DNA from: Acetivibrio alkalicellulosi
GTDB taxonomy: Bacteria > Bacillota > Clostridia > Acetivibrionales > Acetivibrionaceae
Length of the DNA: 64,000 nt
Direction: 5' to 3'
Assembly (NCBI GenBank): GCA_008125075.1
Contig: VLTH01000003.1
Location: 759,480 to 823,479 of the forward strand
Shown in pieces: positions 7,828 to 15,276 of this stretch. How positions within the stretch are numbered: the first letter of the stretch is position 1; each line of letters starts with the position of its first letter. The notes below the pieces were generated by a model. It searched no databases. It worked only from the letters and a program-made list of their open reading frames with translations, and was not told where the DNA came from. The position numbers were made by a program, and so were the translations under genes.

Positions 7828-8706
7828 ATGAGAAAACCAATATTTGAAGGTTCAGGAGTAGCAATAATTACTCCATTTAATGACAATGGTGTAGATTTTG
7901 AAAAACTAGGTGAACTCATAGAGTTTCAAATTAAAGAAGGTACTGATGCTCTAATAATCTGTGGAACTACAGGAGAGGCATCAACAATGCCAGATGACGA
8001 GCATAAATCAGTAATCAAGTATGCTGTAGATAAGGTAAATGGAAGAATTCCTGTTATTGCAGGAACAGGAAGTAATGATACTCGACATGCAATAGATCTA
8101 AGTAAATATGCACAAGAAGTAGGTGCAGATGCAATTTTAAGTGTAACGCCTTACTATAATAAAACAAATCAAAAGGGGCTTTACCAACATTTTAAGATGA
8201 TAGCAGAAAGCATTAAAATACCAGTTGTTTTATACAATGTACCTGGTAGAACCAACCTTAATATTGCACCTGAGACAGTAAAGGCACTATCTGAAATAGA
8301 AAATATTGTTGCCATTAAAGAATGTAATATAAATCAGGTTGGAGAAATTATAAACATATGCAAAGATGGCTTTACTGTGTACTCAGGGGATGATAATCTT
8401 GCTGTACCTATGTTATCTTTAGGCGGAAAAGGTGTAATTTCTGTTATGGCAAATATAATACCGGCAACCACTCATGATATGATTGTAAAATATCTTGAGG
8501 GTGATGTAGAAGGAAGTAGAAAAATTCAGCTTAAGTATCTAAGCTTAATAGATGCTCTGTTTTCAGATGTTAGTCCAATACCTTTAAAGGCAGCTATGAA
8601 TCTAATGGGAATGAATGTTGGAAAGTGTCGTTTGCCATTAGTTGAGTTAAGCGAAGATAAATTAAAATCTTTAAAGGATGTACTACAAAATTATAAATTA
8701 ATTTAA
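7828..8706 (+). CDS. dapA: 4-hydroxy-tetrahydrodipicolinate synthase
   Basis: DapA condenses pyruvate with aspartate semialdehyde, the first committed step to diaminopimelate and lysine. The 292-residue TIM-barrel protein shows the Schiff-base lysine (Lys164 in VAIKECN), the catalytic Tyr in VLYNVPGR (Tyr136), and the GTTGE loop with Thr47-Thr48. The ATG at 7828 follows GAAAGGG and gives the usual N terminus; the frame is open further upstream (to 7735), but that part crosses the repeat and is not conserved-looking. It is the second gene of the riboswitch operon. Confidence 0.96.
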   Translation: MRKPIFEGSGVAIITPFNDNGVDFEKLGELIEFQIKEGTDALIICGTTGEASTMPDDEHKSVIKYAVDKVNGRIPVIAGTGSNDTRHAIDLSKYAQEVGADAILSVTPYYNKTNQKGLYQHFKMIAESIKIPVVLYNVPGRTNLNIAPETVKALSEIENIVAIKECNINQVGEIINICKDGFTVYSGDDNLAVPMLSLGGKGVISVMANIIPATTHDMIVKYLEGDVEGSRKIQLKYLSLIDALFSDVSPIPLKAAMNLMGMNVGKCRLPLVELSEDKLKSLKDVLQNYKLI

Positions 8707-8759
8707 AGACATGTAAAATTCTTGTTAATATACTAATGTTAAAAGGAAGTGAAAATCAA

Positions 8760-9518
8760 ATGATAAATATATTGCTTAGTGGTTGTAATGGCAAGATGGG
8801 TCAGGTAATTACAAGACTTGCATCACAAAAAAATGACTTGAAAATTGTTGCAGGCTATGATGCTTATACTTCAATTGAAAATACATATCCTGTATTTAAA
8901 GATTTAAATAAGTGTGATGTAAAAATTGATGTAATTATTGATTTTTCTCATCCAGCAGCACTTGAGAATATTCTTGAGTTTGCTGTTAGTCATAAGATAC
9001 CGTCAGTTATTGCAACTACCGGGCTTAGCAGTACACAAGTTAAGTCACTAGAAGAGGCATCTAAGTATATACCAGTTTTCTTTTCTGCAAATATGTCCAT
9101 TGGTGTTAACTTATTGCTAAACCTAGTTAAAAAAGCATCAAAAGTACTACAGAAAGATTTCGACATAGAAATAGTAGAAAAGCATCATAATTTAAAAATT
9201 GATGCACCTAGTGGTACTGCATTAGCTATTGCAGATGCTGCCAATTCTGTTTTGGATGAACAGCATGAATACATTTTTGACAGGCATTCAAGAAGAAAAA
9301 AGAGGAATAAAAATGAAATAGGTATTCATGCAGTTAGAGGCGGAACAATTGTAGGGGATCATTCAGTTATTTTTGCTGGAAATGATGAAATAATAGAAAT
9401 TAATCATATTGCAATGTCCAAGGATATTTTTGCTGAAGGATCATTAAATGCATCAGTGTTTTTAAGTGGTAAAAGTCCAGGAATGTACAATATGGATAAT
9501 TTAATTCAAAGTAAGTAA
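8760..9518 (+). CDS. dapB: 4-hydroxy-tetrahydrodipicolinate reductase
   Basis: DapB reduces the DapA product with NAD(P)H to tetrahydrodipicolinate. The 252-residue protein has the N-terminal nucleotide-binding loop GCNGKMGQ (8-15) and the catalytic signature EKHHNLKIDAPSGTA with His142, His143 and Lys146. The ATG at 8760 is preferred over the in-frame ATG at 8736 because AGGAAG precedes it and the protein then begins directly with the Rossmann strand. It is the third gene of the lysine operon, 53 bases after dapA, and is followed by a long palindromic repeat. Confidence 0.96.
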   Translation: MINILLSGCNGKMGQVITRLASQKNDLKIVAGYDAYTSIENTYPVFKDLNKCDVKIDVIIDFSHPAALENILEFAVSHKIPSVIATTGLSSTQVKSLEEASKYIPVFFSANMSIGVNLLLNLVKKASKVLQKDFDIEIVEKHHNLKIDAPSGTALAIADAANSVLDEQHEYIFDRHSRRKKRNKNEIGIHAVRGGTIVGDHSVIFAGNDEIIEINHIAMSKDIFAEGSLNASVFLSGKSPGMYNMDNLIQSK

Positions 9519-9620
9519 TGGCTAAGAAATAACATCCAATTCTCATCGTCCAAAACCCGTTAGAACATCGGGATTTTGTCCTTGAGAATATGAAGTTATT
9601 TCTAAGGCATTCCTAAGTAA
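9517..9620. repeat. Palindromic repeat, TTACTTAGGAAT family (long form), copy at dapB
   Basis: A 104-base element almost identical to 12524-12627. It folds into one long hairpin: AGAAATAAC pairs with GTTATTTCT, ATTCTCA with TGAGAAT, and CAAAACCCG with CGGGATTTTG. The right end ATTCCTAAGTAA is shared with the copy at 7659. It starts at the dapB stop codon. Confidence 0.85.
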
Positions 9621-9657
9621 AAGTATATTGCCAAAATGAGAATGGGAGGGATTTATT

Positions 9658-10143
9658 GTGAATAAAAAGCCTGTAACAAGTATTGATGTATCGTATAATG
9701 TTGCATTGATAACTTTAGAAAATCTTCCAGATGATATTAGGATTATCTCTGAAATATTTACTTCTGTATCAAATGAAAACATCAATATTGATATGGTAAG
9801 TAAATCAGCGCCCTTTAAAGGAACAGTAAATATGTCATTTAGCCTTCCGGCAGATGATCTTGTGAGAGTCATTACCCTACTTAATAATTTTAAAGACAAA
9901 GTGGATGATCTGATTGTTGAGGTTGATGCATATAATACAAAAATATCAGTATTTGGAGAAGAAATGAAGCATATACCCGGTGTTGCAGCAAGGCTGTTTT
10001 CTGCATTAGCAAAAAAAGGCATAGAAATAAAATTAGTTACTACTTCAGAAGTAGATATATCATGCCTTATAGTTGAAAGAGATGCAGACAGTGCCGTTAA
10101 CTCAATTAAAGAAGAATTTTCTTTATTGACAGAAGATAATTAA
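9658..10143 (+). CDS. Orphan double-ACT-domain protein, like the regulatory half of aspartokinase
   Basis: The 161-residue protein consists of two ACT domains (about residues 13-80 and 92-155). The pattern resembles the C-terminal regulatory region of aspartate kinase: NINIDMVSKSAPFKGTVNMSFSLP, here shortened as INIDMVSKS, and IPGVAARLFSALAKKGIEIK. There is no kinase domain and no sign of one upstream. ACT domains bind amino acids, and similar free-standing ACT proteins occur in clostridia. The position just after a lysine operon suggests an amino-acid sensor tied to aspartate-family synthesis, which is inference. The start is GTG at 9658 after GGGAGGG. A palindromic repeat separates it from dapB, and a long hairpin follows. 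Confidence 0.8.
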   Translation: MNKKPVTSIDVSYNVALITLENLPDDIRIISEIFTSVSNENINIDMVSKSAPFKGTVNMSFSLPADDLVRVITLLNNFKDKVDDLIVEVDAYNTKISVFGEEMKHIPGVAARLFSALAKKGIEIKLVTTSEVDISCLIVERDADSAVNSIKEEFSLLTEDN

Positions 10144-10150
10144 ATCCTAT

Positions 10151-10207
10151 TACTAGTAGTATTACAGCAAGATTACTTAAAGTAAGATTGCTGTAATACT
10201 ACTAGTA
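10151..10207. terminator. Long inverted repeat between converging genes
   Basis: A perfect 20-bp stem (10151-10170 with 10188-10207), whose loop contains a further TTACTT/AAGTAA pairing. It spans the 3' end of the adenosyltransferase gene on the minus strand and lies 8 bases after the ACT gene. A two-way terminator is likely although the T run is missing. Confidence 0.65.
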
Positions 10208-10741
10208 TTCAATACCTTTTCTTGCTGGTATTCCTTCTTCATAGGGATGCTTTATACTATTTATTTCACATACATAGTTGGCAATGTCTACAATCTCATC
10301 TGGTGCATTTCTACCAGTTAAAATAACTTCCATCTTATAAGGTTTACTTTTTAACATATCAACTACACAGTTAGTACTAATCAAATCATTACTCATAACA
10401 GACATTATTTCATCAAGAATAAGAATGTCACATTGGCATGTAGAAATTGTATTTTTAACAAAGTCAAATGCACTATTTACTTGGGCTTTTAACTGTCTTT
10501 TTTCAGTTTCATCCATATTCCATATAAAGCCTTTTGTTTTTTCAAAGCGAAAAACTTTAAAATCTGGTTCTAGTTTTTTTAATGTTAACAATTCTCCAGT
10601 ATCCTGGCCTTTTAGGAACTGAACCATATATACTTTATTGCCTGTTCCACAGGCTCTTATTCCCTGACCAATGGCTGCAGTTGTTTTGCCTTTTCCATTT
10701 CCAGTATAGACATGTATTAAACCTTTTTCCATATAATTCAC
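10202..10741 (-). CDS. cobO: Cob(I)yrinic acid a,c-diamide / cobalamin adenosyltransferase
   Basis: The 179-residue protein belongs to the CobA/CobO/BtuR family, which transfers adenosyl from ATP to the corrinoid cobalt. The P-loop GNGKGKTT (about residues 14-21) near the N terminus, the VQFLKG motif, and DILILDEI are family hallmarks. The start is GTG at 10741; an internal ATG three codons on is an alternative, as neither has a strong ribosome binding site. No other cobalamin gene is nearby, so it may serve salvage or coenzyme maintenance. It converges on the ACT gene. Confidence 0.93.
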   Translation of the reverse strand: MNYMEKGLIHVYTGNGKGKTTAAIGQGIRACGTGNKVYMVQFLKGQDTGELLTLKKLEPDFKVFRFEKTKGFIWNMDETEKRQLKAQVNSAFDFVKNTISTCQCDILILDEIMSVMSNDLISTNCVVDMLKSKPYKMEVILTGRNAPDEIVDIANYVCEINSIKHPYEEGIPARKGIEY

Positions 10742-10927
10742 ACACTTTTCATATTGTTTTCTTTATTTTAACAGTAGTATTGTTTTTTTTCAATATTTTT
10801 GTTGCTGGTAACAGAGTTTAGTTTTAACAATTGTGTTACATTGAAGGATTTGCATATGTTTTGTCGAATAAATTAAATAAAATAAACAAATTTGTCTACT
10901 TTCAAAAGATGAATCAGGAGGAGAGAT

Positions 10928-12514
10928 ATGTCTCGTGATAATTTGAAAAAAAAAGCTTTAGTATTAGCAATTATACTTGTAATTGTTAATATGAATATTA
11001 TTTTAGGTAAATCAATGAATTTACCTAATGAGGTCAGGATAGGTCTTAATTTTAATGACACCCAGACCAATCAATACACAGCTCTTTCGAGTTTTGAGAT
11101 TGACTGTAAAGAAGGTATGGAACTTGGATATTTTAAGGATAACAAATTCAATTCTTTGTACACTTCAAAAAATACTCTAACAATCAAAAAAGGTGAAAAC
11201 TATCATATTAAAATTGGTGGAAACTATATTGATTACTCTGCTTTAGATATAGAATTACAAGCAATAAAGCAGCAGGGAATAAATGCTTATCCTGTCTATG
11301 CAGATGGATGGCAGATATGGGAAGGATTTTATTCCACCGAGGAAGAGGCTAAGGAGGCTATTTTAAGTTTATCATATGGAAATGGACTTAATGTTGTAGA
11401 GACTTCAACTACAAGAATTATAGCATTGACAGAAAATCAACAGGTAGCACTTGTATTTGACAGTTTAGAAGGTGTGTTTCAAGTACGTCCTAGTACTGAT
11501 AATTCTCCTAGTGTATTTAGAATAAATAGAGATGACAAAAGAAGATACAGGGGAATCCTTGAGGTTAGACGGTTTACAGGAAGTGATATGACCCTAATAA
11601 ATGTTTTATCTTTAGAGCATTATCTATATGGTGTTGTGCCATATGAGATTCAAGCAAGTTCACATCCTGAGGCTCTAAAAGCTCAAGCGGTAGCAGCAAG
11701 AACTTACTCTGTTAGCAATATGCAAAAATACATAAGGCTTAATTTTAATTTATGCACAACAGTTTACTCTCAAGTTTACAGAGGCTATGATGGAGAAGCA
11801 ACGTCAACTAATAAAGCTATTGATGATACAAAGGGCGAGATTGTTACATTTAACGGAAGACCGGCAGCAGTGTTTTATTTCAGTTCAAGTGGTGGTAGAA
11901 CTGAGGATGTAAGAAATGTTTGGGGTAGTGAAAACTTTCCATATCTTATAAGTGTTGAGGATAAATATGAATCAGGTAATTCATGGCGTTATAATTGGAA
12001 AGTATCCTATACTGCTCAAAGAATAAAGGAAATAATGTTGCAAAGAGGATTTGACCTTGGAGATATAATAGGTGTCAATATTACAAAGAGATCTGACGCT
12101 GGAAGGGCCACTGAATTAGTTGTAATGGGAACAAAAGGTGAAAGGGTTTATACAAACAGTGGAACAAGAGCATTTTTAAGTCTTGACAGTCAGTGGTTTG
12201 ATATTAGTACTGATGCTGATATTTTAGTTAAGTTTTCCGATGATACTGTGTCAAAGACACAACTTGCAGGTGCAAAAGTAATGACTGCATCGGGGATTCA
12301 AACAATAGGGTCTGGTAAAAAAGAGATAAATGTTGTAAGTGGTCAAAATAAAAAAAGTACAATACCCCTAGCACCTACAATTTATACTTTTACAGGCAGA
12401 GGATGGGGGCATGGTGTGGGAATGAGTCAGGAGGGAGCTAAAGGTTTAGCTAATGCAGGCTATAAATATAAAGAAATTTTAGAACACTATTTTCCAGGAA
12501 CAAAAGTAGAATAA
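10928..12514 (+). CDS. SpoIID/LytB-domain cell wall protein
   Basis: The 528-residue protein has an N-terminal membrane anchor or signal (about residues 10-27), a poorly conserved region (30-205) and a SpoIID domain (about 207-340). SpoIID is a lytic transglycosylase that cleaves glycan strands lacking stem peptides during engulfment in sporulation. The core is clear: LEHYLYGVVPYEIQAS with Glu240 at the catalytic position, then EALKAQAVAARTY, FYFSSSGGRTE, and a C-terminal GRGWGHGVGMSQEGAKGLA motif. About residues 115-150 look like a SPOR-type peptidoglycan-binding segment. It is longer than SpoIID itself (about 340 residues), so it is likely a paralogue. It is transcribed alone. Confidence 0.9.
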   Translation: MSRDNLKKKALVLAIILVIVNMNIILGKSMNLPNEVRIGLNFNDTQTNQYTALSSFEIDCKEGMELGYFKDNKFNSLYTSKNTLTIKKGENYHIKIGGNYIDYSALDIELQAIKQQGINAYPVYADGWQIWEGFYSTEEEAKEAILSLSYGNGLNVVETSTTRIIALTENQQVALVFDSLEGVFQVRPSTDNSPSVFRINRDDKRRYRGILEVRRFTGSDMTLINVLSLEHYLYGVVPYEIQASSHPEALKAQAVAARTYSVSNMQKYIRLNFNLCTTVYSQVYRGYDGEATSTNKAIDDTKGEIVTFNGRPAAVFYFSSSGGRTEDVRNVWGSENFPYLISVEDKYESGNSWRYNWKVSYTAQRIKEIMLQRGFDLGDIIGVNITKRSDAGRATELVVMGTKGERVYTNSGTRAFLSLDSQWFDISTDADILVKFSDDTVSKTQLAGAKVMTASGIQTIGSGKKEINVVSGQNKKSTIPLAPTIYTFTGRGWGHGVGMSQEGAKGLANAGYKYKEILEHYFPGTKVE

Positions 12515-12523
12515 TGTTTAAAT

Positions 12524-12627
12524 AATGGCTAAGAAATAACATCCAATTCTCATCGTCCAAAACCCGTAAAAACATCGGGATTTTGTACTTGAGAATATGA
12601 AGTTATTTCTAAGGCATTCCTAAATAA
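12524..12627. repeat. Palindromic repeat, TTACTTAGGAAT family (long form), copy after spoIID-like gene
   Basis: This 104-base element differs from 9517-9620 at only a handful of bases and has the same three-part hairpin. It begins 10 bases after the stop codon at 12514, so it probably also shapes the 3' end of that mRNA. Confidence 0.85.
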
Positions 12628-12667
12628 GGAGTAGCTTAAATAGTGTTTTAGACATTCCTTATATGAA

Positions 12668-12730
12668 TTCAGAACTTAGAACTCAGAATATTTAAATTTT
12701 AATATTCTGAAATCTAGGTTCTGAATTTTT
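12668..12730 (+). terminator. Long imperfect hairpin followed by T run
   Basis: About 25 bases (12668-12692) pair imperfectly with 12701-12725 around an 8-base loop, followed by TTTTT. It is the best candidate terminator for the SpoIID-like gene. From here to 13094 (about 365 bases) I see only AT-rich leader sequence and the GAGAGGTGAT ribosome binding site of the next gene. Confidence 0.65.
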
Positions 12731-13094
12731 GTGTTTTGTCCGTTTATATAATTACTTTTTGAAAGTTTGTATAAAGAATCAAAATTATTTGTTATATACT
12801 GACTACTGAATTCATAATGTTTACCCTCAAAATGATATTTTTTAGAAAATTTTATTATAAATTAGAGGATTTTTTTTCTTTGTGTAGAATACATTCTAAT
12901 ATCACTTTTTTTATTGGAATATAATTCCTGTTTGTTTTTTCATGTAATTCAGATCATTAATATTTAATCCTGTTAATATGTTAAAATTTTATAGTTGTAA
13001 TCAGAGTAAGAGTATGTTTGTAAAATATGTATCGCGCCCTAATGATCAAAAAAATAGATTAGCAAGGGATATTAAAAACGAGAGGTGATACACT

Positions 13095-14906
13095 ATGCAA
13101 TTTGAGTTTTCTGATACTATTGCTGGTTATGTAAGGAGTTTTGATGAAAAAAATCGGATGTTTTTAATTGAAACTTCTGATGGTAAAGAGTATTCGGCAA
13201 AATTAACCGACACTACATATGCACGCATGACTAGAAATCTTGATGAACCATATTATGATTGCACAGGACACATTAATGAGCTAATTGTGCCAGGACAGTA
13301 TTTGTTTGCCTATGGAGTTTTTTATCCACAGGGTGGAGGACATTTTTTTGAGGCTAAAGTGATTGACTTCCCAGGAAGAGGAATTGATAAGTATCGATTT
13401 GAAGAACCCGATTGGTGGGTTAATCAGGCAAAGAGCATAGCCAGCTTTTTCATTAATGCTCAATTTGGAGATGGAAATGAAATAGACTACAAAAATTATC
13501 GCACAACATTAGAACTAAGTGGTATGAAAAAGGGAGACTTCCGTCAGGAAACAGACACAATATCACGTCTTGTATATGGATTTGCGTCAACTTTTATGCT
13601 TACAGGAGAAGATATTTTTTTAGAAGCTGCAGAAAAAGGGACAGCTTATTTAAGAGATCATATGAAATTTTATGATACAGATGAAAATATTGTCTATTGG
13701 TATCATGGTATTGATGTTAAAGGTGAAAAAGAGCATAAGGTATTTGCATCAGAATTTGGAGATGACTATGAAGCTATTCCTATGTATGAGCAGATATATG
13801 CTTTGGCAGGACCTACACAGACATACAGGATAAATGGAGATCCTGCAATTATGAAGGATATTAAAATGACAATTGATTTATTTGATAAATTTTTTATTGA
13901 CAGAGAGAGAGAAGGTTACTTTTCACACATTGACCCTATTTCACTTGATCCAAGAAGTGAAAGCCTTGGAAGAAACAGAGCCAGAAAGAACTGGAATTCT
14001 GTTGGCGATCATGCTCCAGCATATCTTATCAATCTTTGGCTTGCTACAGAAGATCCTAAATATAAAGACTTTTTAGAATATACTGCTGATTGTATCGAAA
14101 AATATTTTCCGGACTATGATAACAGCCCCTTTGTTCAGGAAAGATTTCATGAAGATTGGAGCCACGATAAAACATGGGGATGGCAGCAAGATAATGCAGT
14201 TGTAGGTCATAACCTTAAGATTGCATGGAATCTTATGAGGATAAATAGTATTGTTCCTAAAGAAAAGTATGTAAACTTTGCTAAAAAGATTGCCGATATT
14301 ATGCCTAAGGCTGGAATGGATGCTCAAAGAGGAGGATGGTATGATGTAATGTCAAGGACTCTTGGGCAGGGGGAAGAATTTTACAGGTTTACATGGCATG
14401 ATCGTAAGGCTTGGTGGCAGCAAGAACAGGGGATTTTAGCATATCAAATACTATATGGAATACTCAAAAGCCCTGAATATATGAAGTATGCCAGAGAATC
14501 AGCAGCTTTTTATAATGCATTCTTTTTAGATCATGACGATGGAGCAATATACTTTAATGTATTAAACAATGGATTACCATATCTTTTAGGAACAGAGCGT
14601 TTAAAGGGAAGTCATTCAATGAGTGGATACCATTCAATTGAACTTGCATATTTATCTCAAGTGTACACAAATCTATTAAATACAAAAAAACCTTTAGATT
14701 TATATTTTAAACCACTAGAAACAAATTTTCCTGATGGTGTTTTGCGAGTTCAGCCGGATATTTTACCAAAAGGTTCTTGTTATATATCAGATGTATGGAT
14801 TGATGACAAGCCTTGGAACAACTTTGATGCCCAAAAGTTTACTGTTCAGCTTCCACATCTTAATTACAGACCTAAAATAAAGGTTAGAATAGTTCCAAAC
14901 ATATAA
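13095..14906 (+). CDS. AGE-family (N-acylglucosamine 2-epimerase-like) (alpha/alpha)6-barrel protein
   Basis: The 603-residue protein has an N-terminal beta-rich region (about 1-100, OB-like) followed by an (alpha/alpha)6-barrel resembling the AGE superfamily of sugar 2-epimerases and isomerases. Family-like features are the aromatic and histidine-rich stretches DRREGYFSH-like (DREREGYFSHIDP), NSVGDHAPAYLINLW, WGWQQDNAVVGHNLKIAWNL, GGWYDVMSR, AWWQQEQGILAYQIL and GSHSMSGYHSIELAYL. These line the active site in cellobiose 2-epimerase and relatives. There is no signal peptide, so it acts in the cytoplasm. The gene is followed closely by a STAS regulator and a glycogen debranching enzyme, suggesting a role in glucan or oligosaccharide metabolism. 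The exact substrate cannot be read from the sequence. Confidence 0.75.
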   Translation: MQFEFSDTIAGYVRSFDEKNRMFLIETSDGKEYSAKLTDTTYARMTRNLDEPYYDCTGHINELIVPGQYLFAYGVFYPQGGGHFFEAKVIDFPGRGIDKYRFEEPDWWVNQAKSIASFFINAQFGDGNEIDYKNYRTTLELSGMKKGDFRQETDTISRLVYGFASTFMLTGEDIFLEAAEKGTAYLRDHMKFYDTDENIVYWYHGIDVKGEKEHKVFASEFGDDYEAIPMYEQIYALAGPTQTYRINGDPAIMKDIKMTIDLFDKFFIDREREGYFSHIDPISLDPRSESLGRNRARKNWNSVGDHAPAYLINLWLATEDPKYKDFLEYTADCIEKYFPDYDNSPFVQERFHEDWSHDKTWGWQQDNAVVGHNLKIAWNLMRINSIVPKEKYVNFAKKIADIMPKAGMDAQRGGWYDVMSRTLGQGEEFYRFTWHDRKAWWQQEQGILAYQILYGILKSPEYMKYARESAAFYNAFFLDHDDGAIYFNVLNNGLPYLLGTERLKGSHSMSGYHSIELAYLSQVYTNLLNTKKPLDLYFKPLETNFPDGVLRVQPDILPKGSCYISDVWIDDKPWNNFDAQKFTVQLPHLNYRPKIKVRIVPNI

Positions 14907-14928
14907 AAGAATAAGGATGTGCATATTT

Positions 14929-15276
14929 ATGGATATAAAAAAGTACTTAAAAGATAATGTTATGGTATTTGAGCTTAGTGGAAAACTTGATGTAAACACA
15001 TCTCCTGCCGTTCAAGATGAAATTATGGTACAAATTGAGCCTGATTGCAGAATAATAATTGATATGGAAAAATGCGATTATGTCTCAAGTGCAGGTTTAA
15101 GAGTTTTAATGATAATTGCAAAGCAGATGGCAAAAGTAGGAGGTTTTGGTGCATTAGTAGGGCTCCAGGAGGAAATAAAAGATGTTATGGAAATGACTGG
15201 CTTTGATAACTTGTTTATTATCCATGAAAATATAGAACAGGCATTAGTTTCGGTTCACAAGGAGGAAGCAATATGA
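14929..15276 (+). CDS. STAS-domain anti-sigma factor antagonist
   Basis: This 115-residue SpoIIAA/RsbV-like protein is a single STAS domain. The conserved SSAGLRVL holds the serine that is phosphorylated by a partner anti-sigma kinase and dephosphorylated by a PP2C phosphatase. GKLDVNTSPAVQDEI forms the usual first strands. I chose the ATG at 14929, since the in-frame ATG at 14917 overlaps the AAGGA ribosome binding site. It sits between the AGE-like gene and glgX and overlaps glgX by four bases (ATGA), which implies coupled translation. Candidate partners are the kinase at 17828 and the phosphatase at 18569. Confidence 0.93.
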   Translation: MDIKKYLKDNVMVFELSGKLDVNTSPAVQDEIMVQIEPDCRIIIDMEKCDYVSSAGLRVLMIIAKQMAKVGGFGALVGLQEEIKDVMEMTGFDNLFIIHENIEQALVSVHKEEAI

